Shown in pieces: positions 54,557-62,877 of a stretch of DNA of 64,000 bases. Every line of letters begins with the position of its first letter. Position 1 is the stretch's first letter. Origin of the DNA: Rapidithrix thailandica. GTDB taxonomy: Bacteria > Bacteroidota > Bacteroidia > Cytophagales > Flammeovirgaceae. The notes beneath the pieces were generated by a model that made no database searches, was not told where the DNA came from, and was given only the letters and a program-made list of their open reading frames with translations. The position numbers and the translations under genes were made by a program. The stretch spans positions 124,001 through 188,000 of the forward strand of contig NZ_JBDKWZ010000005.1 in assembly GCF_039710355.1 (NCBI RefSeq), given 5' to 3'.

Positions 54557-54605
54557 CTCCTCCCAATTCATCTTAACTAATCATTGTTTTGACTTGTAAT
54601 AGACG

Positions 54606-56129
54606 ATGCTGACTAAAAGAAATATCATAACAAAGTTAGGACTGTTAACCGCCATAATCGTACTGGTTAATTTAATTGCCAGTAAAGCTTTTTTGAGATT
54701 GGATTTTACGGCAGATCAGCGCTATACCTTGGACAAGGCCACAAAGGATATCCTGAGTGATTTGGAAGAGGTCATCACCATCAAAGCGTATTTTTCCGAA
54801 GATTTACCCCCTCAGCTTTTGAGCAATCGTCAGGATTTTAAAGATTTGTTGATCGAATATGAAAACCGCTCGGGAAGTCAGATTGTGTATGAATTTATCA
54901 ATCCCAATGAAGATGAGGCGGCCGAACAAAAAGCCCAACAAACCGGAATCAGTCCCTTGCTAATCAATGTGCAGGACCGGGATCAGGTGAAACAAATGCG
55001 CGCATATATGGGGGCGGTGGTAGAAACCGGTGACCGGAAAGAAATCCTCCCGGTTATCCAACCGGGAGCTGCCATGGAATACGACTTGACAACTGCCATT
55101 AAGAAACTTACGGTGGTGGACAAGCCTAAAGTGGCTTTTCTACAAGGCCATGGAGAACCCTCCATGTATGCCTCTCAACAAGTAGTACAACAGTTGTCGG
55201 TATTGTTTGAGGTAGAGCCTTATACCTTATCGGATACAGCGGAAATCCCTGCTTTTTACAAGGCCATCGCTTGGGTGAGCCCTCAGGATACCGTACCGGA
55301 CAGCCATTTGATGAAATTGGACAATTATTTGAAAACAGGTGGAAGTATTTATCTCGCTTACAGTGGGGTGCAGGGCAATTTGCAAAGTAATTCCCTTACC
55401 AAGGCCCCGGATATTGGTTTGAAAGGCTGGCTGGAGGATAAAGGGATTCACCTGGGAAGCAACTTTGTCATTGATGTGAGTTGCGGTTCGGTCAGTGTAC
55501 AACAACAGCAAGGGCCTTTTGTCTTTAATACCCAGGTAGAGTTTCCCTATTTCCCAATGATTGCCAAGTTTGCCGATCACCCGGTGTCCAAAGGACTGGA
55601 ATCGCTTTTTTTACCTTTTGTAAGCGACCTTCAGATTAATCAGGATACAAGCAATACTTTGGTGACATATACACCCTTGGCCTTTACTTCAGAGCGCTCC
55701 GGTTTAGTCCCGGCTCCTGCGATGTTGGATATAAACCGGGAATGGACGGCTCAGGATTTTAACCAGACAGCCCAGCCTGTTGCCGTGGCCTTGGAAGGAC
55801 AACTGGTAGGTAATACTCCATCGAAAATAGTGATGATTGCCAACGGGCAGTTTGCGGTAAACGGGGCACAAGGAAACCAGGCAGTAAATCCGGACAATGT
55901 CAATTTCACTGTGAATGCCATTGATTGGCTGGCAGATGATACCGGGCTGATCGACTTGCGTACCAAAGGGGTTACTTCCCGTCCTTTAGATCCATTGGAA
56001 GAAGATACCAAAGCATTTTTGTCCTATGCCAACGTTCTGGCTCCGATTGCTCTGATTATCCTGTATGGAATGCTGCGCAGACAGCAGTATCTAAACAAAC
56101 GAAGACGCTGGATGGAAGGAAATATTTGA
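54606..56129 (+). CDS. gldG: Gliding motility ABC auxiliary subunit GldG
   Basis: A 507-residue membrane-anchored protein of the GldG/ABC-transporter-auxiliary family. Two helices frame a large periplasmic domain: one at residues ~12-30 (LGLLTAIIVLVNLIASKAF) and one near the end (ANVLAPIALIILYGMLRR). The periplasmic part shows LDKATKDILSDLEEVITIKA and FLQGHGEPSMYASQQVVQQL, typical of the family. It completes the GldAFG complex. The exact substrate of this ABC system is unknown in all bacteria. The DUF4340 gene follows 24 bases later. Confidence 0.9.
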   Translation: MLTKRNIITKLGLLTAIIVLVNLIASKAFLRLDFTADQRYTLDKATKDILSDLEEVITIKAYFSEDLPPQLLSNRQDFKDLLIEYENRSGSQIVYEFINPNEDEAAEQKAQQTGISPLLINVQDRDQVKQMRAYMGAVVETGDRKEILPVIQPGAAMEYDLTTAIKKLTVVDKPKVAFLQGHGEPSMYASQQVVQQLSVLFEVEPYTLSDTAEIPAFYKAIAWVSPQDTVPDSHLMKLDNYLKTGGSIYLAYSGVQGNLQSNSLTKAPDIGLKGWLEDKGIHLGSNFVIDVSCGSVSVQQQQGPFVFNTQVEFPYFPMIAKFADHPVSKGLESLFLPFVSDLQINQDTSNTLVTYTPLAFTSERSGLVPAPAMLDINREWTAQDFNQTAQPVAVALEGQLVGNTPSKIVMIANGQFAVNGAQGNQAVNPDNVNFTVNAIDWLADDTGLIDLRTKGVTSRPLDPLEEDTKAFLSYANVLAPIALIILYGMLRRQQYLNKRRRWMEGNI

Positions 56130-56153
56130 CCAATTAGTAACTTCTGAAATTAT

Positions 56154-57131
56154 ATGAAACTATCTAATCGTAAACTACTGGGGATTCTATTTGTGTTACT
56201 AGCCATCTATGCAGGCATCCGGTTTTGGGGAGGTACATCCCGGAGCAAAACATTGAAAGAAACTTTAGTGAATATTCAGAGGGACCGGGTAAGCCGGGTG
56301 CTGATCGATAAAGGCGGGGAACAATTGGAGTTGATAAATCAGGACAACTCATGGAAAGTGAAATTGGACAATGGGAAGTATGCCCAGGCCATGGAAAGTA
56401 GTGCAAAAGAGCTCTTGAGTAATCTGGCCTCCATTCAACCAAGCCGGCTGGTGGCGAAACGTGCAACCCAATGGAAGGACTATCAGGTAGATTCGACAGG
56501 AACCCGGGTGCAAGTGTTTGAAGGTGAAAAACGTACCTTGGATATCGTTTTAGGCCGCCTGGCCATGAAGGCCCAGCCACAAAATATACAACCGGGAATG
56601 TACGGGCGGCAACAACAGGCATTTTATAGTTTTGTACGCTTACAAGGAGACGAAAATGTGTATGCCGCAGATAATTTTATGAGCTTATCCGTCAGTACAA
56701 AAGCAGATGCTTATCGTAATAAAAAGCTGTTGACCTTCAACCGGGATTCCATTCATCGGGTAAGTTTTCTTTTGCCGGATGAGAAATCCTTTGTACTGGA
56801 AAAAACAGCAGACAAACAATGGGAAATAGAAGGTCAACAAGCCGATTCAGTCCATGTTGAGCATTATCTAAGTGAGTTGGCTTATGTAAACGGACAGGCA
56901 TTTGCGGATGGGGTAAATCCGGAGGGTTTTACCAAAGCAGCGTATTCCTTATTGATTAACGAGGAAGGAAAACCCGAACCGGTACAAGTTCATATTTTTG
57001 AGCATCCCCAATACAAGTTTATTCTTAATTCCTCTGAGAATAAAGAAGCGTATTTTGCCGATCCGGATTCACTTCTTTTTAAACAGATAGTGAAGTACCC
57101 GTTAGATTTTATCAAACAGGAAACGAATTGA
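56154..57131 (+). CDS. DUF4340 domain protein of the gld operon
   Basis: A 325-residue protein with an N-terminal signal anchor (LLGILFVLLAIYAGIRFWGG) and a periplasmic region containing two repeated beta-rich halves (RVLIDKGGEQLELINQDNSW; RVSFLLPDEKSFVLEKTADK), as in DUF4340 proteins. Such proteins are commonly encoded with GldG-like ABC auxiliary subunits, which supports a role as an accessory part of the complex. It is the last gene of the gldA-F-G operon; a hairpin with a T8 run follows at 57284-57328. Confidence 0.88.
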   Translation: MKLSNRKLLGILFVLLAIYAGIRFWGGTSRSKTLKETLVNIQRDRVSRVLIDKGGEQLELINQDNSWKVKLDNGKYAQAMESSAKELLSNLASIQPSRLVAKRATQWKDYQVDSTGTRVQVFEGEKRTLDIVLGRLAMKAQPQNIQPGMYGRQQQAFYSFVRLQGDENVYAADNFMSLSVSTKADAYRNKKLLTFNRDSIHRVSFLLPDEKSFVLEKTADKQWEIEGQQADSVHVEHYLSELAYVNGQAFADGVNPEGFTKAAYSLLINEEGKPEPVQVHIFEHPQYKFILNSSENKEAYFADPDSLLFKQIVKYPLDFIKQETN

Positions 57132-57283
57132 TAACGTCCTCAGGTTATGGACAGACTGTCCGAATGAAATGTAAATATGTTCAAAGAGGATCCTCACTCA
57201 GAAAACTGCTCCACCTAATTTACTCATTGGCCATACCTTGTAACTTGAACGAATCAAGAAGTTAAAATCATTGCTTCCTCAGG

Positions 57284-57328
57284 CCCAATGCTATTCTACA
57301 ATGAATGCCATTGGGTTCTGTTTTTTTT
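57284..57328 (+). terminator. Terminator of the gld operon
   Basis: Seven-base stem CCCAATG/CATTGGG with an 18-base loop and, five bases later, a T8 run; about 150 bases after the DUF4340 stop. Confidence 0.55.
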
Positions 57329-57361
57329 AAATAACTGGAAGGCTGTTCAGAAAAGAAATAA

Positions 57362-57369
57362 TATCTTTG
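57362..57369 (+). promoter_or_regulatory. Possible -7 element of the glycosidase-like gene
   Basis: TATCTTTG matches TAnnTTTG exactly, 26 bases before the start; no TTG at -33. Confidence 0.35.
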
Positions 57370-57394
57370 AAAGAGTAACGAAAACTCACTCACC

Positions 57395-58612
57395 ATGCAC
57401 TCCTATCTATTGATTGTCTTACTACTTAGTGTGAGTTACACTTGGCAAGCTTGCTATGATGTTTCCCACAGTGTACGCCCCCAACCACTTCAAGCCAAGT
57501 TAGAGCGTTTAAACGAGTCATTGGTATTGCAAGGGCCTTCCGTATTGCACGACCCTGACCGTTTTGTTTGGGGAGGGAGTGTGGTAAAAGGAAAGGATGG
57601 CCGGTATCATATGTTGTATTCCACTTGGGAGTCGGGCAGTGGCTGGCCTTCTTTTAAAGACAGTTGGGTACTCCATTCTAAAATTGGCTATGCGGTTTCG
57701 GATTATCCCGATCGCGATTTCCGGTTTCAAAAAATTGTATTGCAAGGCCGTTTGCATGAAGGGGATTCTACTGCCTGGGATGCTCAAATGGTTCATAATC
57801 CTCATGTGAAAGCATTCAATGGACGCTTTTATTTGTACTATATAGGTGCCAAAGATCCGGGCCTACAACCGGTAGGTTCCCCCGGCGAAAAATTGAGTAA
57901 GCGCAACCGGGTACAGCAATGCCAACAAATAGGCGTGATTGCATTTGACAGTTTTGAGGATTTGCTTACCGGGAATTTCGAGCGGCCTCTTCAACCCTTA
58001 TTAAGTCCCAGAACCCGGGTGAAAAAAGACCAGGTGGTGAATCCCTCGCCTGCCGGTACCGAAGCGAAACCGGATAACCTGATCGTGGTAAACCCTTCGG
58101 TGGTGTTCAGGCCATCGGATGGTAAGTACTTACTGTATTTCAAAGGAAATCTTTACGATCCGCAATGGCGAGGAGTACATGGTGTGGCGGTTTCCGATAC
58201 GCCTACAGGCCCATTCCGGCCTTTGGATCAATTTGTTTTCGATATGCCCACTTCAGATGGAAAAATAGCAAGTGCGGAAGACCCCTATGTTTGGTTTCAC
58301 CCGGGGGATTCCCGGTTTTATGCCGTATTTAAAGACTTCACAGGGGTCATTACCGGAGTGGAACCGGGTTTGGCAATGTTGGAGTCAAAGGATGGCATCC
58401 GTTGGGAAAAACCCAAACAGGCTTTTTTTATGAAAAAGGAACTGTCATTGGCAAGTGGAAAAGCCTTAAAAGTAGACCGGTTGGAGCGGCCTCAATTATT
58501 CATTGATGAGCAAGGACATCCCGCAGTGGTGTACCTGGCTTGCTCGATAGAGCCCGCCAATCAAAAAACAGATGGCAGTACCTTTAATGTCCACATTACC
58601 TTGAAGAAATAA
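57395..58612 (+). CDS. Five-bladed propeller glycoside hydrolase-like protein
   Basis: A 405-residue protein predicted to be exported (hydrophobic start MHSYLLIVLLLSVSYTW, then Gln-Ala-Cys). Repeated strands FVWGGSVVKGKDGRYHMLYS, NPHVKAFNGRFYLYYIGA, NPSVVFRPSDGKYLLYFKG, DPYVWFHPGDSRFYAVFKD and RPQLFIDEQGHPAVVYLA form the five blades, each with a W/Y-x-Y ending, as in GH43/GH117-type enzymes. Acidic residues at the blade starts (DPDRFVWGG, EDPYVWFH, ERPQLF) occupy the usual catalytic rim. It is probably a glycosidase for plant or algal sugars, but family number and linkage are uncertain. The Cys near residue 19 could be lipidated. Confidence 0.75.
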   Translation: MHSYLLIVLLLSVSYTWQACYDVSHSVRPQPLQAKLERLNESLVLQGPSVLHDPDRFVWGGSVVKGKDGRYHMLYSTWESGSGWPSFKDSWVLHSKIGYAVSDYPDRDFRFQKIVLQGRLHEGDSTAWDAQMVHNPHVKAFNGRFYLYYIGAKDPGLQPVGSPGEKLSKRNRVQQCQQIGVIAFDSFEDLLTGNFERPLQPLLSPRTRVKKDQVVNPSPAGTEAKPDNLIVVNPSVVFRPSDGKYLLYFKGNLYDPQWRGVHGVAVSDTPTGPFRPLDQFVFDMPTSDGKIASAEDPYVWFHPGDSRFYAVFKDFTGVITGVEPGLAMLESKDGIRWEKPKQAFFMKKELSLASGKALKVDRLERPQLFIDEQGHPAVVYLACSIEPANQKTDGSTFNVHITLKK

Positions 58613-58639
58613 AACACCGAAACGTCTTTTACTTATATT

Positions 58640-59266
58640 ATGAAAAAACTATTCACTGTATTCAGCTATGTAAAAAGCAGGGGGGGGAAGGTACTGGTTA
58701 AACTTTTGCCTGTCCTGTTTACTTTTTTCCTATTGCTAGGAATATCCTTGAGTTTCCTGTTGTATGAAGTTTGGCAATTGTTTCAACAAGATACCCCGTC
58801 TTACAATCATTTTCTGATTCAGCTCTTTCTACTCACTCTTTTGCTGCCGGGGCTGTATTGGATGTTGGGAATACGGTATTTTTATAAAACGATGTTGCTC
58901 GTGGTTTTTGAAGATGCACTGCCCCTGATGAAACAGTACCTGATGCGTTGGCTGGAAAAAAGAAAAGGTATGCAAAAATTGCAAAATGCCGGAGATTTTA
59001 AACTGACGGTGATTTTGAATGAATGGACTGAGAAACTACCCAAACTTCTTAAAAAGAGCATTGACAAGCTTTTGGAGCAAATCCCTTTTTATGATATTTA
59101 CAATGAAGTTTCCTCCTCGGAAAACCGGACGGAAACGGTTGCTGACTTGGTGATGGGCAAACTGGACGAGCACATGAGGGACCTCCTGTCTAATGAATGG
59201 ACGGCTTATCAATTGGCGGGTATCCATGCTATAAATTTGGGTGTTTTGCTGTATTTACATTATTGA
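58640..59266 (+). CDS. Membrane protein of unknown function
   Basis: A 208-residue protein. Two hydrophobic segments near the N-terminus (PVLFTFFLLLGISLSFLLYE and FLLTLLLPGLYWMLGI) are followed by a long, charged, probably helical cytoplasmic region (residues ~90-185) and a short hydrophobic C-terminus (INLGVLLYLHY). No family was recognised. It follows the propeller protein by 27 bases and may be co-transcribed. Confidence 0.65.
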   Translation: MKKLFTVFSYVKSRGGKVLVKLLPVLFTFFLLLGISLSFLLYEVWQLFQQDTPSYNHFLIQLFLLTLLLPGLYWMLGIRYFYKTMLLVVFEDALPLMKQYLMRWLEKRKGMQKLQNAGDFKLTVILNEWTEKLPKLLKKSIDKLLEQIPFYDIYNEVSSSENRTETVADLVMGKLDEHMRDLLSNEWTAYQLAGIHAINLGVLLYLHY

Positions 59267-59365
59267 CCGCTATTCGAAGCTTCAATCATGATTCGCTTGC
59301 TTGCAGATTTTCGTACTCCTGCTTTTTTCTACCTTCGTGAAATTCTGACATTGAAATTATAACAT

Positions 59366-60610
59366 TTGAAATATTTCACCTTATATCAGCTCAATAAAAG
59401 TATCCAAAAACACCTTCAAAGCATCCAGCGGGAAGTGTGGATTACGGCAGAGGTAGCTCAGGTGAATATTGCCGAGCATTGTTATCTGGAGCTAGTCCAA
59501 AAAGATGAGCAAACCGAAAGGATTGTGGCCCGGTCGAGAGGGATTATCTGGAGCAAGCGCTTGGATGAGTTGTATGGAAATTTGGGAGAAGATCTGGAAA
59601 ACTTATTGGCTCCGGGTGTGAAAGTATTGGTCCAAGTAATGCTTAATTTTCACCAGGTACACGGCTTGTCATTGCTTATTTCGGACATCGATCCTCGGTA
59701 TACGTTGGGTGAGTTAGAGTTGAAGCGGCAAGCCACACTCAAAAAATTGCAAGAGTTGGATTTATTGAACAGGCAAAAGCTCTTGACACTCCCTCCGGTA
59801 CTGCAACGGATTGCTATCATTTCTTCACCGGAAGCGGCTGGTTACACAGATTTTATCAATCAATTGCAACACAACGCCTATGGGTATGATTTTCAACTGA
59901 CCCTTTATCAAACGGCTGTACAAGGAGAAAGAGCTTTGCCCGAAATTGCCCGGCAGTTGCAACAAGTGCATGAAGAAGCTTATGACGTAGTAGTATTGAT
60001 CAGAGGGGGAGGCTCCAAGTTGGATTTGGAGGTGTTTAATGAATTCGCCATTGCCGAGCAAATTGCCCTACTACCTTACCCGGTGTTGACGGGGATCGGG
60101 CATCACCGGGATGAAACGGTGGCAGATTTGGTAGCCTATCATGCGTTGAAAACGCCTACGGCCGTTGCCGAATTTTTGATCCAATACAACCTGGAATTTG
60201 AAATGCGCCTTCAGCAGCTTTTGGATAGGATTGTCCGCAAAGCCGATGGTGTATTGGAATATCAGTTGGAAGTGTACAGACAATTGGAAAATAATATTAA
60301 AAACCTGACTCAGAACAAGCTGCAACAAGAACATACATTCCTGCAAAATCAGAAAATGTTATTACAAACCCGGGTGGATTTTATGCTGCAAAAGACCCGG
60401 CTGCAATTAGAGGCGATGGAAAAACAAATCGAGAGTTTAAGTCCCGAACGGGTATTGGCAAGAGGCTTTTCGATTACTTTGAAAGATGGAAAAGTAGTTA
60501 AACCAGGCTTGGAAGTACTACCTGGCGATGTACTGAGCACTCATACTTCAGTACAAGTCATTGAAAGTAAGGTATTGAAAATTCAACAAAAAAATGAAAA
60601 CATCGAATAG
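59366..60610 (+). CDS. xseA: Exodeoxyribonuclease VII large subunit
   Basis: Large subunit of the single-strand-specific exonuclease used in mismatch and recombination repair. The 414-residue protein has the N-terminal OB fold (YFTLYQLNKSIQKHLQ, VWITAEVAQVN, SRGIIWSKRL), a catalytic domain (RIAIISSPEAAGYTDFINQL, VLIRGGGSKLDLEVFNE, ITGIGHHRDETVADLVA-like segment) and the long C-terminal coiled coil. The start is TTG at 59366: a TAA stop lies directly upstream in frame (59360-59362) and the first residues already match the family start. xseB overlaps the 3' end by 17 bases. Confidence 0.94.
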   Translation: MKYFTLYQLNKSIQKHLQSIQREVWITAEVAQVNIAEHCYLELVQKDEQTERIVARSRGIIWSKRLDELYGNLGEDLENLLAPGVKVLVQVMLNFHQVHGLSLLISDIDPRYTLGELELKRQATLKKLQELDLLNRQKLLTLPPVLQRIAIISSPEAAGYTDFINQLQHNAYGYDFQLTLYQTAVQGERALPEIARQLQQVHEEAYDVVVLIRGGGSKLDLEVFNEFAIAEQIALLPYPVLTGIGHHRDETVADLVAYHALKTPTAVAEFLIQYNLEFEMRLQQLLDRIVRKADGVLEYQLEVYRQLENNIKNLTQNKLQQEHTFLQNQKMLLQTRVDFMLQKTRLQLEAMEKQIESLSPERVLARGFSITLKDGKVVKPGLEVLPGDVLSTHTSVQVIESKVLKIQQKNENIE

Positions 60611-60803
60611 TGAGACGCTCACCTATCAAAAGGCCATTGAAGAATTGCAATCCATACAAGAAGACCTGGCTGCCAATGAAATTCCGGTAGACCAACTGGC
60701 CGAGAAGGTGAAAAGAGCACATGTATTGCTTCAATTCTGTAGGGGGAAATTGCGGAATGCAGAAAAAGAATTGAAGGATATTCTGAACGAACATGAAGAA
60801 TGA
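60594..60803 (+). CDS. xseB: Exodeoxyribonuclease VII small subunit
   Basis: A 69-residue small subunit that binds the XseA coiled coil. The family signature YQKAIEELQSIQEDLAANE and VDQLAEKVKRAHVLLQFCRG is complete. It overlaps the end of xseA by 17 bases, implying translational coupling. Confidence 0.94.
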   Translation: MKTSNSETLTYQKAIEELQSIQEDLAANEIPVDQLAEKVKRAHVLLQFCRGKLRNAEKELKDILNEHEE

Positions 60804-60874
60804 TGGGCTATGAATTTTACCATTTATCTAATATTTTCATGCTTCTATTGCAAAGCTTTGAAGAAATTGTTTGT

Positions 60875-60882
60875 TATTTTTG
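60875..60882 (+). promoter_or_regulatory. Possible -7 element of the serA fusion gene
   Basis: TATTTTTG matches TAnnTTTG exactly, 26 bases before the start; the -33 TTG is absent at the standard spacing. Confidence 0.35.
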
Positions 60883-60907
60883 AATCTTAAAAATATGTCC
60901 ATAAAGA

Positions 60908-62803
60908 ATGAACAAACGAAAATACTTGGTAATCGACTTTGACAGCACCTTTACGCGAGTGGAGGCGCTGGATGAATTGTGTGATATTGCCCATGAGGGG
61001 AAATCTGACAAACAAGAAATTCTTCAAAAAGTAAAGCATATTACTGACTTGGCGATGGAGGGAAGCTTGTCGTTCCGGGAAGCTTTGGAACAGCGTGTGG
61101 ATTTGTTGGTAGCTAACAAAGCACATTTGGCTCAGCTAATCAGCCGTTTGAAGGAAAAAGTGTCGGAGTCCTTTAAGCGAAACCGTGAGTTTTTCGAAAA
61201 ACACAGTGATGATGTGTTGATCATTTCCAACGGGTTTAAAGATTTTATTACCCCGATCGTCACAGCGTATGGCATCAAAGAAGAAAATATTTATGCCAAT
61301 ACATTCATTTTTGACGAAGAAGGTAATATTACCGGTTTTGATCATACAAATCCATTGTCACAAGCCAAAGGAAAAGTGAAGTTGATGCAGGAGTTAGACC
61401 TGGCAGACGGACAAGTGTTTGTGATTGGTGATGGACATACGGATTATGAAATCAGAGAAGCCGGTTTGGCTCATAAGTTTTATGCCTTTACAGAGAATAT
61501 CGAGCGGCAGAGTGTAACCCAAAAGGCTGACCATGTGGCCCCGAGTTTTGATGAAGTATTGTATGTAAATAAATTGCCCCGGTCTATTTCCTATCCCAAA
61601 AACCGCATCAAAGTACTGCTTTTGGAAAATGTACACCCCAATGCTTTTAAAGCCTTTGAAGAAGAAGGCTATCAAGTGGAGTTGTACAAAGGGGCTATGG
61701 ATGAGGCTGAGTTGGCCGAGAAAATTAAAGGCGTGTCGATTTTAGGGATCCGCTCTAAAACCCAAATCACCAAAAAGGTATTGGAAAAAGCCAATCGCCT
61801 GATGCTGATCGGGGCTTTTTGTATCGGTACCAACCAGATTGACCTGGAAGCATGTATGGAAAAAGGGGTGGCTGTATTTAACGCTCCTTATAGTAATACC
61901 CGTTCGGTAGTGGAATTGGCCGTTGGCGAAGTGATTATGTTGATGCGGAATTTGCCGGATAAGATTACTGCCATGCACCAGGGAAAATGGAACAAATCGG
62001 CTACCAATAGTTTTGAAGTACGGGGAAAAAAACTGGGAATTATCGGATATGGTAATATCGGTTCTCAACTGTCAGTACTGGCTGAGTCCATGGGAATGGA
62101 TGTGTATTATTATGATATTGTAGAAAAGCTTGCCCTCGGAAATGCTACCAAATGCACTTCCCTGAAAGAGTTGTTGAATACTGTGGATGTTGTGTCTCTG
62201 CACGTGGATGGTCGCTCTGAGAATAAGAATATTTTTGGGGAGAAGGAATTTGCACAAATGAAAGACGGGGCTATTTTGATTAACCTGGCCCGGGGTTCGG
62301 TGGTGCAGATACCGGCTTTGGTACATAACCTCAAAAACGGAAAACTGAAAGGGGCAGGGATTGATGTATTCCCGGAAGAACCTAAAAATAACCAGGAAGA
62401 ATTTATTTCCGAATTGCGAACCATGCCGAATGTAATCCTGACACCACATATCGGAGGGAGCACCTTGGAAGCCCAGGAAAATATTGCCGACTTTGTGCCT
62501 GGTAAATTGATCGAGTATGTGAATACCGGTAATACCTTTAACAGTGTGAATTTCCCGAACTTGCAGTTGCCACAACTCGAAAATGCGCACCGTTTGTTGC
62601 ATATTCATAAAAACGTATCGGGAATCATTGCGAAAATCAACGGGGTGCTGGCACAGCACAATATCAACATTGTAGGGCAATACCTGAAAACCAATGAGCA
62701 AATTGGTTATGTGATTACAGATATCGATAAAACGTATAGTGAGGAAGTGATTAAAGATCTGAAGTCTATCGAGCATACGATCAAATTCAGAATCTTGTAT
62801 TAA
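60908..62803 (+). CDS. serA: HAD phosphatase (SerB-like) / 3-phosphoglycerate dehydrogenase fusion
   Basis: A 631-residue two-enzyme protein of serine biosynthesis. Residues 1-~225 form a HAD-family domain: the nucleophile motif DFDST with Asp10 and Asp12, then VLIISNGFKDFI and GDGHTDYEIREAGL (metal-binding Asp), as in phosphoserine phosphatase. Residues ~235-550 are the D-2-hydroxyacid dehydrogenase: GIIGYGNIGSQ for NAD, NLARGSV with catalytic Arg, DVFPEEP with Glu and LTPHIGGSTLEA with His. The C-terminal ~80 residues are an ACT-type domain (NVSGIIAKINGVLAQHNINI) that usually senses serine. The middle enzyme SerC is not in the window. Length is consistent with similar fusions in Bacteroidota. 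Confidence 0.9.
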   Translation: MNKRKYLVIDFDSTFTRVEALDELCDIAHEGKSDKQEILQKVKHITDLAMEGSLSFREALEQRVDLLVANKAHLAQLISRLKEKVSESFKRNREFFEKHSDDVLIISNGFKDFITPIVTAYGIKEENIYANTFIFDEEGNITGFDHTNPLSQAKGKVKLMQELDLADGQVFVIGDGHTDYEIREAGLAHKFYAFTENIERQSVTQKADHVAPSFDEVLYVNKLPRSISYPKNRIKVLLLENVHPNAFKAFEEEGYQVELYKGAMDEAELAEKIKGVSILGIRSKTQITKKVLEKANRLMLIGAFCIGTNQIDLEACMEKGVAVFNAPYSNTRSVVELAVGEVIMLMRNLPDKITAMHQGKWNKSATNSFEVRGKKLGIIGYGNIGSQLSVLAESMGMDVYYYDIVEKLALGNATKCTSLKELLNTVDVVSLHVDGRSENKNIFGEKEFAQMKDGAILINLARGSVVQIPALVHNLKNGKLKGAGIDVFPEEPKNNQEEFISELRTMPNVILTPHIGGSTLEAQENIADFVPGKLIEYVNTGNTFNSVNFPNLQLPQLENAHRLLHIHKNVSGIIAKINGVLAQHNINIVGQYLKTNEQIGYVITDIDKTYSEEVIKDLKSIEHTIKFRILY

Positions 62804-62813
62804 CTTTTACCAA

Positions 62814-62865
62814 GTTATAAAAAAAGCCCTTCCGGATTGAAATCTCCGGAAGGGCTTTTTTATAA
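62814..62865. terminator. Very strong shared terminator (serA / M28 peptidase)
   Basis: Sixteen-base stem AAAAAGCCCTTCCGGA/TCCGGAAGGGCTTTTT with an eight-base loop, extended by TTATAA/TTATAA, between convergent genes. Confidence 0.9.
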
Positions 62866-62877
62866 CTGTGTCTCCTC

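Noticed and set aside
62072..62776. 234-codon open frame opposite the serA fusion
   Set aside because: It is antisense to a strongly conserved enzyme and shows no family features; it arises from codon usage of the real gene.
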